Assembly: GCA_003645435.1 (NCBI GenBank)
Contig: QNFD01000099.1
Coordinates: 1 to 8,677 of the forward strand
Direction: 5' to 3'
Source: Gammaproteobacteria bacterium
GTDB taxonomy: Bacteria > Pseudomonadota > Gammaproteobacteria > GCA-001735895
Length of the DNA: 8,677 bases
Every line of letters begins with the position of its first letter. Positions within the stretch are counted from its first letter, which is position 1. Below the pieces are notes generated by a model. The model ran no database searches. It saw only the letters and a program-made list of their open reading frames with translations, and was not told the DNA's origin. A program made the translations under genes and the position numbers. Below, piece after piece: positions 1 through 6,858 of this stretch.

Positions 1-1303
1 AGTCCTTCTTGTTACCCATTTGCTCATGATCCTTATGGTGCCCAAGCGTCCAGGGTGCCTTGCCGCGCAAGATAAAAGATTCGAGGGCGCCATTAGCGAG
101 CCCCATCCACAGTCCTTTTTGAAACGCGGGACGAATATTGCGAACCTTGTGTAACTCCGCCCAAAGCCATGATTTCTTCAAATCTTCAGGATAGGTGGTA
201 GCTTCCAGCGCGGCGCCTGGATTTTCCTCATCATATTCGACAGGCAATAATTCAATCACCGCTTCGGCTGCCACCATGGCGCTTTTCATTGCCGTATGGG
301 TTCCCTTTACTTTCGGCACATTGAGGAAACCGGCGGTATCACCTATCAACAATCCACCCGCAAAGGTCAGTTTTGGTATCGACTGTATACCACCTTCAGA
401 TATGGCGCGGGCACCGTATGAAATACGCTTGCCGCCTTCGAATACGGGGCGAATATCAGGGTGATTTTTGAAGCGTTGAAATTCCTCGAATGGATTGAGG
501 TGCGGGTTGCTGTAATCCAGGCCGATGGCAAAACCAACCGAAACCTGATTATCCGCTATGTGGTATAAAAATGAGCCGCCGTAAGTATCCGATTTCAACG
601 GCCAGCCGATAGTATGCATGGTATTGCCTTCGCTGTGATTTTCAGCTTTGATTTCCCATAATTCCTTTATACCGATAGCATAGGTTTGTGGCTCGACGCC
701 ATCACATAAATTAAAGGTTTCCATCAACTGCTTGGTCAGGGACCCGCGACAACCCTCGGCGAAGATGGTCTGTCGACCGATCAATTCAACACCGGGTTCA
801 AAACTGTCGCCGGGTTCTCCGTCCTTGCCTATGCCCATGTCTCCGGTAGCAACACCGCGTACGGCGCCCGAGTCATCGTAGAGGATTTCGGCAGCGGCAA
901 ATCCGGGAAATATTTCAACACCCAGCTCTTCGGCCTGCTCGGCGAGCCAGCGGCAGAAATTCCCAAGGCTGATGATATAGTTGCCTTTGTTATGCATTTG
1001 CGGTGGTGTCGGCATCGATATCGAACCAGTCTTGGTCAGATATAAAAACTTGTCCGATTTAACGGGCACATTTAAGGGTGCACCCTTCTCTTTCCAGTCG
1101 GGGATGAGTTCGTTCAGTGTGCGGGGTTCGAGTACCGCACCAGACAAAATATGCGCACCCACTTCGGATCCTTTTTCAAGAATACAAATCGTCAGTTCTC
1201 GTTTTTTTTCCTGCGCGAGCTGCGCAAGACGGATAGCCATGGTCAGTCCGGATGGACCTGCACCGACGATGACCACATCAAAATTCATTGCTTCTCTTTC
1301 CAC
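1..1303 (-). CDS. Electron transfer flavoprotein-ubiquinone oxidoreductase (ETF-QO), 3' end beyond the window
   Basis: This inner-membrane flavin/iron-sulfur enzyme passes electrons from reduced ETF (fed by acyl-CoA and N-methyl-amine dehydrogenases) to ubiquinone. The frame is open from the window edge to 1303, giving 434 of the roughly 550 residues usual for the family. Visible motifs are the FAD dinucleotide fold VIVGAGPSGL (residues 11-20), SGAVLEPRTLNEL (54-66), AEGCRGSL (182-189), GGIQSIPK (304-311) and the second FAD segment GDTAGFLNVPKVKGTHTAMK (321-340). The C-terminal 4Fe-4S domain with its cysteines lies outside the window. I chose GTG at 1303 rather than ATG at 1288 because it gives MEREAMNFDVVIVGAG, matching the MERE-x-MxFDVVIVGAGPAGL start common in bacterial ETF-QOs. 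A GGGGAA stretch lies upstream of the GTG. The ATG alternative has its own purine-rich AGAGAAG. The gene follows tpa on the same strand after 180 bp with its own promoter candidate, so a link to taurine use is not implied. Identity is near certain; the start is likely. Confidence 0.95.
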   Translation of the reverse strand, partial: MEREAMNFDVVIVGAGPSGLTMAIRLAQLAQEKKRELTICILEKGSEVGAHILSGAVLEPRTLNELIPDWKEKGAPLNVPVKSDKFLYLTKTGSISMPTPPQMHNKGNYIISLGNFCRWLAEQAEELGVEIFPGFAAAEILYDDSGAVRGVATGDMGIGKDGEPGDSFEPGVELIGRQTIFAEGCRGSLTKQLMETFNLCDGVEPQTYAIGIKELWEIKAENHSEGNTMHTIGWPLKSDTYGGSFLYHIADNQVSVGFAIGLDYSNPHLNPFEEFQRFKNHPDIRPVFEGGKRISYGARAISEGGIQSIPKLTFAGGLLIGDTAGFLNVPKVKGTHTAMKSAMVAAEAVIELLPVEYDEENPGAALEATTYPEDLKKSWLWAELHKVRNIRPAFQKGLWMGLANGALESFILRGKAPWTLGHHKDHEQMGNKKD

Positions 1304-1371
1304 AATATTCCCCAGTTTTTTGGACAATGGAAGGTATCAACTCAAAAGCTGATCGAATTCACAGCGGACAA

Positions 1372-1400
1372 ATTATATTCAGTTTATTGCCAAAACAATA
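1372..1400 (-). promoter_or_regulatory. Candidate sigma-70 promoter of the ETF-QO gene
   Basis: On the minus strand a perfect consensus -10 box, TATAAT, lies at 1377-1372. A weak -35-like TATTGT sits 17 bp upstream at 1400-1395. It is about 70 bp ahead of the GTG start. The -10 is convincing and the -35 poor. The rest of the 180-bp gap (1304-1483) holds no gene and no clear intrinsic terminator for tpa. Confidence 0.4.
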
Positions 1401-1483
1401 TCAGAATTTAGCTTTGATCCAAAAAACTATGGTGAATGTGTACCGGTCATTTCAATGATGTTATCTCAGAGGCGCAGAGCACG

Positions 1484-2914
1484 CTATCCTGATGGCTCAG
1501 GCCTCGGCCTGGGCCATTTTAAATTGGCCTTAACCTGAGATTCCCCGGCCTGCAAGTTACCTAGTGCGACATCGATCGACGCAACAATTTCATCGATATC
1601 GTCTTTAGTACAAACCAGCGCCGGGCTCAAACACAGTGTATTGTTGAATTCGGCAAAGCTGCGATTAGTGCGTCCGATCATGACCCCCTGCTGCAGGCAA
1701 TCGCCTACTACCGCGGCCGCGACCGACTCGTCTACGGGTTCACGCGTTTTCTGGTCTTTCACTAGGTCGGCACCAACAAACAGCCCCTTGCCGCGCACTT
1801 CGCCGATAATCGGATGCTTTTGCTGTAGCTCGCGCAGCGCATCCATCAGGTAGTCACCCATTTTATTGACGTTATCGAGTATGTTTTCCTGTTCGATAAT
1901 ACGCATGTTTTCGAGTGCCGCAGCCGGCCCGCCGGCGCAACCGCCAAAGGTACTGATATCGCGAAAATAATGCATTTTGTCGCTGGGTTCAGCCAGGAAT
2001 TCGTTGAACAGATCCTCGGTGGTGACGGTCACAGATATGGCGGCATAACCACTGGCAACGCCTTTCGCCATGGTGACAATATCGGGCTTAACACCGAAAT
2101 GCTGATATCCGAACCAGGCACCGGTGCGTCCCATGCCGCAAACCACTTCATCGATATGTAACAACACACCGTATTTTTTACAAATTTCCTGGATAGTTTC
2201 GAAGTATCCCTCCGGCGGCACAATCACGCCGCCGCCCGCGGTAATCGGCTCCAGGCAAACCGAACCGACCGTATCCGGACCCTCGCGCAGGATGATTTTT
2301 TCCAGTTCACGAGCGCACTGCACGCCGAAATCTGGATCATCTCCATTTGCAGAGCGATACGCCAGGCAATGCGGCATTTCGATAAAACCGGGGGTAAATG
2401 GCCCGTATTGATCTTTGCGCTGCGACTGTCCACCGGCGGACAGGGTGGTTATCGTAGTGCCATGATAGTCACGGTCGCGATAGACGATCTTGTGTTTCTT
2501 GCCATCATTTTTCATAGCCGCAAGCTGACGAACCAGCTTGAAGCCTTTTTCGTTGGCTTCAGATCCGGAGTTCGAGTAATAAACCCGGTTCAGGCCTGGC
2601 ATTTTTTCAATCAGCTTATCGGCAAATTCCGCGCCTGGAATATTACCGGCGGAATTGGCGAAATAGCACATTTTGACGAGCTGGTCACGAACCGCGTTGG
2701 CGATACTCTCACGACCATAACCGACGTTCACGGTCCAGACACCGCCTGAAACAGCGTCCAGGTACTCGCGTCCATTTATATCTTTTACGCGCAAACCCTT
2801 ACCCTCGACTATCACCATCGGATCGGTCGTCTGCCATGGTTTATGCTGGATTAAATGATGCCAGATGTGACTCTTGTCGCTGCTAACAATTTCAGTTAAA
2901 TCATTCGGTTTCAT
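1484..2914 (-). CDS. tpa: Taurine:pyruvate aminotransferase
   Basis: This cytoplasmic PLP enzyme transfers the amino group of taurine to pyruvate, giving sulfoacetaldehyde and L-alanine, the first step of taurine dissimilation. The 476 residues fit the class III (omega) aminotransferase family. SNSGSEAN (114-121) binds the cofactor phosphate, DRDYHGTT (147-154) follows, HIDEVVCGMGRTG (253-265) carries the Asp (D255) that contacts the PLP ring nitrogen, and TMAKGVASGYAAIS (281-294) carries the Schiff-base lysine K284. The segment DAVSGGVWTVNVGYGRESIA (53-72) closely resembles known Tpa proteins as I remember them. ATG at 2914 is preferred over GTG at 2968 because GGAG sits 6 nt ahead of it and the protein then starts like the family; the longer version would translate across a palindrome. 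It is transcribed divergently from tauR, with xsc downstream of tauR. The C-terminus carries a basic, proline-rich tail (KWPRPRPEPSG) that I do not recall from other Tpa proteins. A related omega-transaminase is possible, but tauR and xsc beside it make taurine by far the best substrate. Confidence 0.95.
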   Translation of the reverse strand: MKPNDLTEIVSSDKSHIWHHLIQHKPWQTTDPMVIVEGKGLRVKDINGREYLDAVSGGVWTVNVGYGRESIANAVRDQLVKMCYFANSAGNIPGAEFADKLIEKMPGLNRVYYSNSGSEANEKGFKLVRQLAAMKNDGKKHKIVYRDRDYHGTTITTLSAGGQSQRKDQYGPFTPGFIEMPHCLAYRSANGDDPDFGVQCARELEKIILREGPDTVGSVCLEPITAGGGVIVPPEGYFETIQEICKKYGVLLHIDEVVCGMGRTGAWFGYQHFGVKPDIVTMAKGVASGYAAISVTVTTEDLFNEFLAEPSDKMHYFRDISTFGGCAGGPAAALENMRIIEQENILDNVNKMGDYLMDALRELQQKHPIIGEVRGKGLFVGADLVKDQKTREPVDESVAAAVVGDCLQQGVMIGRTNRSFAEFNNTLCLSPALVCTKDDIDEIVASIDVALGNLQAGESQVKANLKWPRPRPEPSG

Positions 2915-3164
2915 TGGATTCTCCACGGGTTTGGATAAGATCCGGCCCGTTCCAGATCTTATTGCCACAATCTATAGTTTGCCCTATTCGCCTTCACATT
3001 GCTGCGAAATGGGCGAAAACTTTCCTAACATGAAGCTAAAATGATTTCTTCGCGATACAATAGAGCCAGAAGACGTCTATCGATGATGCCAAATGCGATC
3101 AACATGAACTAATCTCGTGACAAAAATAAGAGTTAAATCCACGCACAACAGGCAGGACCATATG
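2915..3164. promoter_or_regulatory. Divergent tpa/tauR control region
   Basis: This 250-bp gene-free region separates the divergent starts of tpa and tauR. Facing tpa, a TATAGA -10-like box lies at 2976-2971 on the minus strand with no good -35, as expected for an activator-dependent promoter. Facing tauR, TACAAT at 3056-3061 is a -10-like box, also with a weak -35. The tauR start is set by AGGA at 3154-3157, 7 nt ahead of ATG 3165. An AGACGTCT palindrome lies at 3071-3078. TauR-type regulators usually act in this position, but I could not find a clear pair of direct repeats here. Confidence 0.5.
2935..2962. repeat. Imperfect 28-bp palindrome in the tpa leader
   Basis: Arms ATAAGATCCGG (2935-2945) and CCAGATCTTAT (2952-2962) are reverse complements except for one position and flank a 6-nt centre. 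Read in the tpa direction the element lies just downstream of the TATAGA box and about 20 nt upstream of the GGAG ribosome-binding site. It could be a protein-binding operator or an mRNA hairpin. Its existence is directly visible; its role is inference. Confidence 0.5.
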
Positions 3165-4631
3165 ATGTGGAATCGTCTGTTCAACATCTCCAGGGAACGC
3201 AAGGTCAGCTATCAGCGGCAATTACGCGAGACCATTGTTTCCGCCATCCTGGACGATAAACTACCCCTTGAAATACCCCTGCCCTCATCGCGCGAGCTGG
3301 CGAAACACCTGGGTATTGCACGTAATACCGTGGTCCTCGCCTACCAGCAATTAATCGACGAGGGCTACCTTGTAGCACGTGAGCGAAGCGGTTATTACAT
3401 CGATAAATCGATGCTCGAAGGTCGTGTCAAGATCAAACCCGCGATCAATAAAAATGAACACTCTGAACCAGACTGGGAAGCGCATATCAAGTTTCATCCC
3501 TCGCGACAGCGCAATATTGTCAAGCCAGTGGATTGGAAAAAATACAAGTATCCTTTTTTGTTTGGACAACTCGACCCGGCCCTGTTTCCGATTGCGGACT
3601 GGCGTGAGTGCTGTCGTCAGGCGCTTAGCGTCAGCGACATACTGGATGTCACACCCGACCGAATCGACACCGATGATCCGCTGTTAATCGAACAGATTCA
3701 GGCGCGTATCCTACCCCGACGCGGTGTCTGGGCTTCACGCGATGAGATTCTGATAACCATGGGAGCGCAACAGGCCCTATATATCCTCGCCGACCTTTTG
3801 ATCAACAAGGACAGCCGCATTGGTATAGAGAATCCGGGTTACACTGACGCGCGTAATATTTTCTCGCTCAAGTCCCCCAGGGTTGTGCCGCTCGAAGTAG
3901 ACGAACATGGGATTATCCCCGGCGAGGATGTGAATAGCTGTGAGTTCGTTTTCGCTACTCCCAGCCACCAGTCACCCACCACTGTCACCATGCCGATTGA
4001 ACGCCGGCAGCAGTTGTTAAAAGACGCCGAGAAACATGACTTTCTCATTATCGAGGATGATTACGAAAGTGAAATCAACTTTGTGCGCGAACCGACCCCG
4101 GCGCTAAAAAGCCTCGACAGCGGCAACCGGGTGATCTACGTCGGCAGCCTGTCGAAAACACTGGCGCCGGGCCTACGGATTGGTTACATGGTTGGATCTA
4201 AGACTCTAATCGAGGAGGCGCGGGCGCTGCGACGTCTGATGGTACGGCACCCCCCGGCAAACAATCAGCGCCTGGTTGCACTTTTCCTGTCAATGGGACA
4301 TCACGATTCACTCATCCACCGCCTCAGCCAGACCTACCAGCAGCGCTGGCAAATCATGGGGGATGCGCTCAACAAACATCTGCCCGAGTCCTCCCGAATC
4401 CCATCCTTTGGCGGGACCTCCTATTGGGTACAAGGACCCGACCAACTCGATGCGCGTGAACTGAAAAAGCGTGCTCGCGAAGCAAGTATCCTGATCGAGT
4501 CAGGCGATATTTGTTTTATGCAGCCCAACCCGCCACTGAACTTTTTCCGCCTCGGTTATTCTTCGATTGCGGCCAGGCTGATCGAACCCGGGATTAAGAA
4601 GCTATCGGATCTAATCCACGAGATGATTTGA
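3165..4631 (+). CDS. tauR: TauR, MocR-type transcriptional regulator of taurine catabolism
   Basis: This cytoplasmic DNA-binding regulator is expected to activate tpa and xsc when taurine is present. The N-terminus (about 10-75) is a GntR-type winged helix, with LPSSRELAKHLGIARNTVVL (39-58) as the recognition region and DEGYLVARERSGYYI as the wing. After a linker (about 80-125) comes a class I aminotransferase fold with TMGAQQALYILADLL (198-212), IIEDDYESE (295-303) and YVGSLSKTLAPGLRIGYMVG (325-344), which holds the PLP lysine K331. The 488 residues are normal for MocR proteins. I chose ATG 3165 because AGGA lies 7 nt upstream. ATG 3162 is nearly equivalent. GTG 3117 adds 16 residues that do not resemble the family and lacks a Shine-Dalgarno. 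The MocR class is certain. The TauR assignment rests on its place between tpa and xsc; other MocR members regulate GABA or pyridoxal genes. Confidence 0.88.
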   Translation: MWNRLFNISRERKVSYQRQLRETIVSAILDDKLPLEIPLPSSRELAKHLGIARNTVVLAYQQLIDEGYLVARERSGYYIDKSMLEGRVKIKPAINKNEHSEPDWEAHIKFHPSRQRNIVKPVDWKKYKYPFLFGQLDPALFPIADWRECCRQALSVSDILDVTPDRIDTDDPLLIEQIQARILPRRGVWASRDEILITMGAQQALYILADLLINKDSRIGIENPGYTDARNIFSLKSPRVVPLEVDEHGIIPGEDVNSCEFVFATPSHQSPTTVTMPIERRQQLLKDAEKHDFLIIEDDYESEINFVREPTPALKSLDSGNRVIYVGSLSKTLAPGLRIGYMVGSKTLIEEARALRRLMVRHPPANNQRLVALFLSMGHHDSLIHRLSQTYQQRWQIMGDALNKHLPESSRIPSFGGTSYWVQGPDQLDARELKKRAREASILIESGDICFMQPNPPLNFFRLGYSSIAARLIEPGIKKLSDLIHEMI

Positions 4632-4649
4632 TCTCTATAATTTTAGTTT

Positions 4650-4778
4650 CGTCATTGCCGGCCTGACCCGCAATCCATTCAACGAGCTTCTCGAAAGTCA
4701 ACCCGGAAAGCCAGCAGGCTTTCCGGTCACCTCATTGATGTGGCTTTGGAATGGATTGCGGCATCCGCCACAATGACG
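4650..4778. repeat. BIME-like element: two inverted palindromic (REP-like) units around a hairpin spacer
   Basis: The left unit 4650-4680 and right unit 4749-4778 are inverted copies. Both ends read CGTCATTG (outer, 8 bp identical) and CGCAATCCATTC (inner, 12 bp identical), with a diverged middle of 10-11 nt. Each unit can also fold on itself (ATTGC..GCAAT on the left; GCGG-CAT-CCGC on the right). The 68-bp spacer contains a perfect 10-bp hairpin. The GTCATTG...CAATCCA pattern resembles dispersed palindromic repeats found in many proteobacterial genomes. There is no coding potential, and I see no clear target-site duplication. It begins 18 bp after the tauR stop. Confidence 0.8.
4703..4726 (+). 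terminator. Perfect 10-bp hairpin, possible end of the tauR transcript
   Basis: CCGGAAAGCC (4703-4712) pairs perfectly with GGCTTTCCGG (4717-4726) across a 4-nt AGCA loop. It lies about 70 bp after the tauR stop inside the BIME-like element. No U-tract follows, so it is not a textbook intrinsic terminator. It may instead stabilise RNA ends or simply belong to the repeat. Confidence 0.35.
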
Positions 4779-4822
4779 GTACTATTTAAGTAGGAATCAA
4801 AGGGAACAAACAAGGCAGATAT

Positions 4823-4872
4823 TTAACTGGTATCAAGAATAGCGTATAACTGGTACTACCGATAATTACTGG
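4823..4872 (+). promoter_or_regulatory. Candidate xsc promoter with repeated ACTGG operator motifs
   Basis: A perfect 9-bp direct repeat, TAACTGGTA, occurs at 4824-4832 and 4847-4855, with a 23-bp period. A looser third copy, TTACTGGCT, lies at 4866-4874. The first copy overlaps a -35-like TTAACT (4823-4828). The second overlaps a -10-like TATAAC (4845-4850) 16 bp further on. MocR regulators often bind paired direct repeats, and CTGG-containing repeats have, as I recall, been reported for Rhodobacter capsulatus TauR. The layout suggests TauR control of xsc from its own promoter, independent of tauR read-through. The repeats are seen; the regulator is inferred. Confidence 0.5.
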
Positions 4873-4923
4873 CTGACTTATGTTATGCGGCCACAAAATT
4901 CATTCAGCAACAGGAATAAATCA

Positions 4924-6705
4924 ATGAAAATGACCACTGAAGAGGCCTTTATCAAGGTATTGCAAATGCACGGTATCGATACCGCTTTCGGCATTATCGG
5001 ATCGGCAATGATGCCAATTTCTGATTTATTCCCAGCAGCCGGGATTACATTTTGGGATTGCGCGCACGAATGCAACGCCGGCATGAGCGCCGACGGTTAT
5101 ACCCGCGCCAGCGGCAAGATGTCGATGGCGATCGGTCAAAACGGCCCGGGAATTACCAACTTTGTTACCCCGATCATGACCGCCTACTGGAACCATACCC
5201 CGTTGCTATTGGTTACCCCGCAGGCGGCTAATAAAACGATCGGCCAGGGGGGGTTCCAGGAAGTTCAACAAATGGCTATGTTTAAAGACCTGGTCTGCTA
5301 CCAGGAAGAAGTACGCGACGCGACCCGTATCGCTGAAGTATTGAATCGCGTCATCGACAATGCCTGGCGCGGTTCTGCTCCGGCACAAATTAATATACCG
5401 CGCGACTACTGGACCCAGGTCATCGACATCGAACTGCCCCAGGCGATCAAGCTGGAGCGTTCTCCCGGGGGAACCGAAGCAATCGCCAGCGCGGCATCGC
5501 TGCTTTCGCAAGCTAAATTCCCGGTTATCCTGAACGGCGCCGGCGTCGTGCTGGGCGGCGCGATCGAAGCCTCGAAGGCCCTAGCCGAACGCCTCGATTC
5601 CCCGGTATGCTGCAACTACCAGCATAACGATGCTTTCCCCGGTTCACACCCGTTGGCTGCGGGACCGCTTGGCTACAACGGCTCCAAGGCGGCGATGGAA
5701 CTGATTGCCAGGGCAGACGTGGTGCTGGCACTCGGCACCCGCCTGAATCCCTTTTCCACCTTGCCGGGTTACGGCATCGACTACTGGCCTAAAGACGCCA
5801 AAATCATCCAGGTGGATATCAATGCGAGCCGAATCGGGCTAACTAAACAGGTGGATGTCGCCATCCAGGGCGATGCGCGCCAGGTAGCCGAGCAGGTGCT
5901 GGCCCAGCTTACCGACAATGCCGGCGACGATGGTCGCGAGGCAAGACGCGAGTTGATTGCCGACACCAAAATCCGCTGGCAGCAGGAATTAGCCGAAATG
6001 ATCTACGAGGCCGACGACGACGAAGGCATCACCTGGAACGAACGCTCGCGCAATCGTGAGCCAGAACGCATGTCCCCACGCCAGGCCTGGCAGGCTATCA
6101 TGAAGGCCATGCCTGACAACGCGATGATTTCATCCGACATCGGCAATAACTGCGCCATTGGGAACGCCTACCCGAGCTTCGAAGAGGGACGCAGGTACTT
6201 CCCGCCTGGACTGTTCGGTCCCTGCGGATATGGTCTCCCTTCCATCCTCGGCGCCAAGATCGGTTGCCCGGATATACCGGCAATCGGTTTCGCCGGCGAT
6301 GGCGCATTCGGCATCTCGATGAACGAAATGACTGCCTGCGGGCGCAATGACTGGCCGGCAATCACCATGGTGATTTTCCGCAACTACCAGTGGGGCGCGG
6401 AGAAACGCAACACCACATTGTGGTACAACGACAATTTTGTCGGCACCGAACTCAATGTCGGTGTCGAGTACGCGAAAGTTGCCGAAGCCTGTGGGGTCAA
6501 GGGTGTGAAAGCAGAAACTATGGAAGACCTGACCAATGCGCTCAACACCGCGGTCAAGGAACAAATGGAAGACAACCTGACCACCTTCATCGAGGTTGTA
6601 CTTAACCAGGAGTTGGGCGAGCCCTTCCGCCGAGATGCGATGAAGGCCCCGGTGGCGGTTGCCGGTATCGACGCGAAAGATATGAGACCCCAGCAGGGCG
6701 GTTAG
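4924..6705 (+). CDS. xsc: Sulfoacetaldehyde acetyltransferase
   Basis: This cytoplasmic ThDP enzyme converts sulfoacetaldehyde and phosphate into acetyl phosphate and sulfite, the C-S bond-breaking step of taurine degradation. The 593 residues match the usual length. The start MKMTTEEAFIKVLQMHG, the ThDP-activating glutamate E49 in DCAHEC, GQNGPGITNFVTPI (71-84), LLLVTPQAANKTIGQGGFQE (94-113) and PRDYWTQVIDIELP (159-172) are characteristic of Xsc rather than acetolactate synthase. The Mg-ThDP motif starts at GDGAFG (458-463) and ends at RNYQWG (486-491). A central FAD-fold-like domain spans about 185-330. ATG 4924 is preferred over ATG 4885: AGGA lies 8 nt ahead and the shorter product begins like the family. 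The residue after E49 is Cys, where I recall Gly in other Xsc proteins. The acetyl phosphate product would feed phosphotransacetylase, which is not in the window. xsc sits 292 bp after tauR, probably with its own promoter. Confidence 0.96.
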   Translation: MKMTTEEAFIKVLQMHGIDTAFGIIGSAMMPISDLFPAAGITFWDCAHECNAGMSADGYTRASGKMSMAIGQNGPGITNFVTPIMTAYWNHTPLLLVTPQAANKTIGQGGFQEVQQMAMFKDLVCYQEEVRDATRIAEVLNRVIDNAWRGSAPAQINIPRDYWTQVIDIELPQAIKLERSPGGTEAIASAASLLSQAKFPVILNGAGVVLGGAIEASKALAERLDSPVCCNYQHNDAFPGSHPLAAGPLGYNGSKAAMELIARADVVLALGTRLNPFSTLPGYGIDYWPKDAKIIQVDINASRIGLTKQVDVAIQGDARQVAEQVLAQLTDNAGDDGREARRELIADTKIRWQQELAEMIYEADDDEGITWNERSRNREPERMSPRQAWQAIMKAMPDNAMISSDIGNNCAIGNAYPSFEEGRRYFPPGLFGPCGYGLPSILGAKIGCPDIPAIGFAGDGAFGISMNEMTACGRNDWPAITMVIFRNYQWGAEKRNTTLWYNDNFVGTELNVGVEYAKVAEACGVKGVKAETMEDLTNALNTAVKEQMEDNLTTFIEVVLNQELGEPFRRDAMKAPVAVAGIDAKDMRPQQGG

Positions 6706-6732
6706 TGAGAAGGGGGATACGACGTCTCGCGA

Positions 6733-6756
6733 GGGGATTCTGAATACGAATACCCC
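6733..6756. terminator. Hairpin between the convergent xsc and MetE-like genes
   Basis: GGGGATTC (6733-6740) pairs with GAATACCCC (6748-6756), leaving one bulged A and a 7-nt loop. It lies 28 bp after the xsc stop and about 100 bp beyond the end of the convergent gene, so it could serve both strands. No strong U-run follows on either side. A second weak inverted pair, CTGTCA/TGACAG, is at 6767-6772 and 6791-6796. The rest of 6706-6858 shows nothing I recognise. Confidence 0.3.
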
Positions 6757-6858
6757 AGCGCTACGTCTGTCAGGCTAGCAGTTACCGACGTGACAGTCCC
6801 GGAGCCTTCGATTGGCGATTTTGTATCTTCACGGATGCCGACTTCATGCAATATTGGG

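Noticed and set aside
2029..2749. Several open frames on both strands inside tpa
   Set aside because: They overlap a well-supported enzyme gene in other frames, have no recognisable domains and lack sensible ribosome-binding sites.
3117..3164. GTG 3117 as the tauR start
   Set aside because: It has no Shine-Dalgarno and adds 16 residues before the normal MocR N-terminus, whereas AGGA is well placed for ATG 3165.
4650..4778. Insertion sequence or CRISPR repeat
   Set aside because: There is no transposase, no clear target duplication, and only one inverted pair of units without spacers of regular length.
6130..6564. A 144-codon minus-strand open frame inside xsc
   Set aside because: It is a shadow of the conserved ThDP-binding region of xsc, with no independent start signal.
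4924..6705. Acetolactate synthase large subunit as an alternative identity
   Set aside because: The N-terminal wording (MKMTTEEAF, DCAHEC, TIGQGGFQE), plus the tpa and tauR neighbours, fit Xsc. No small regulatory subunit gene follows.
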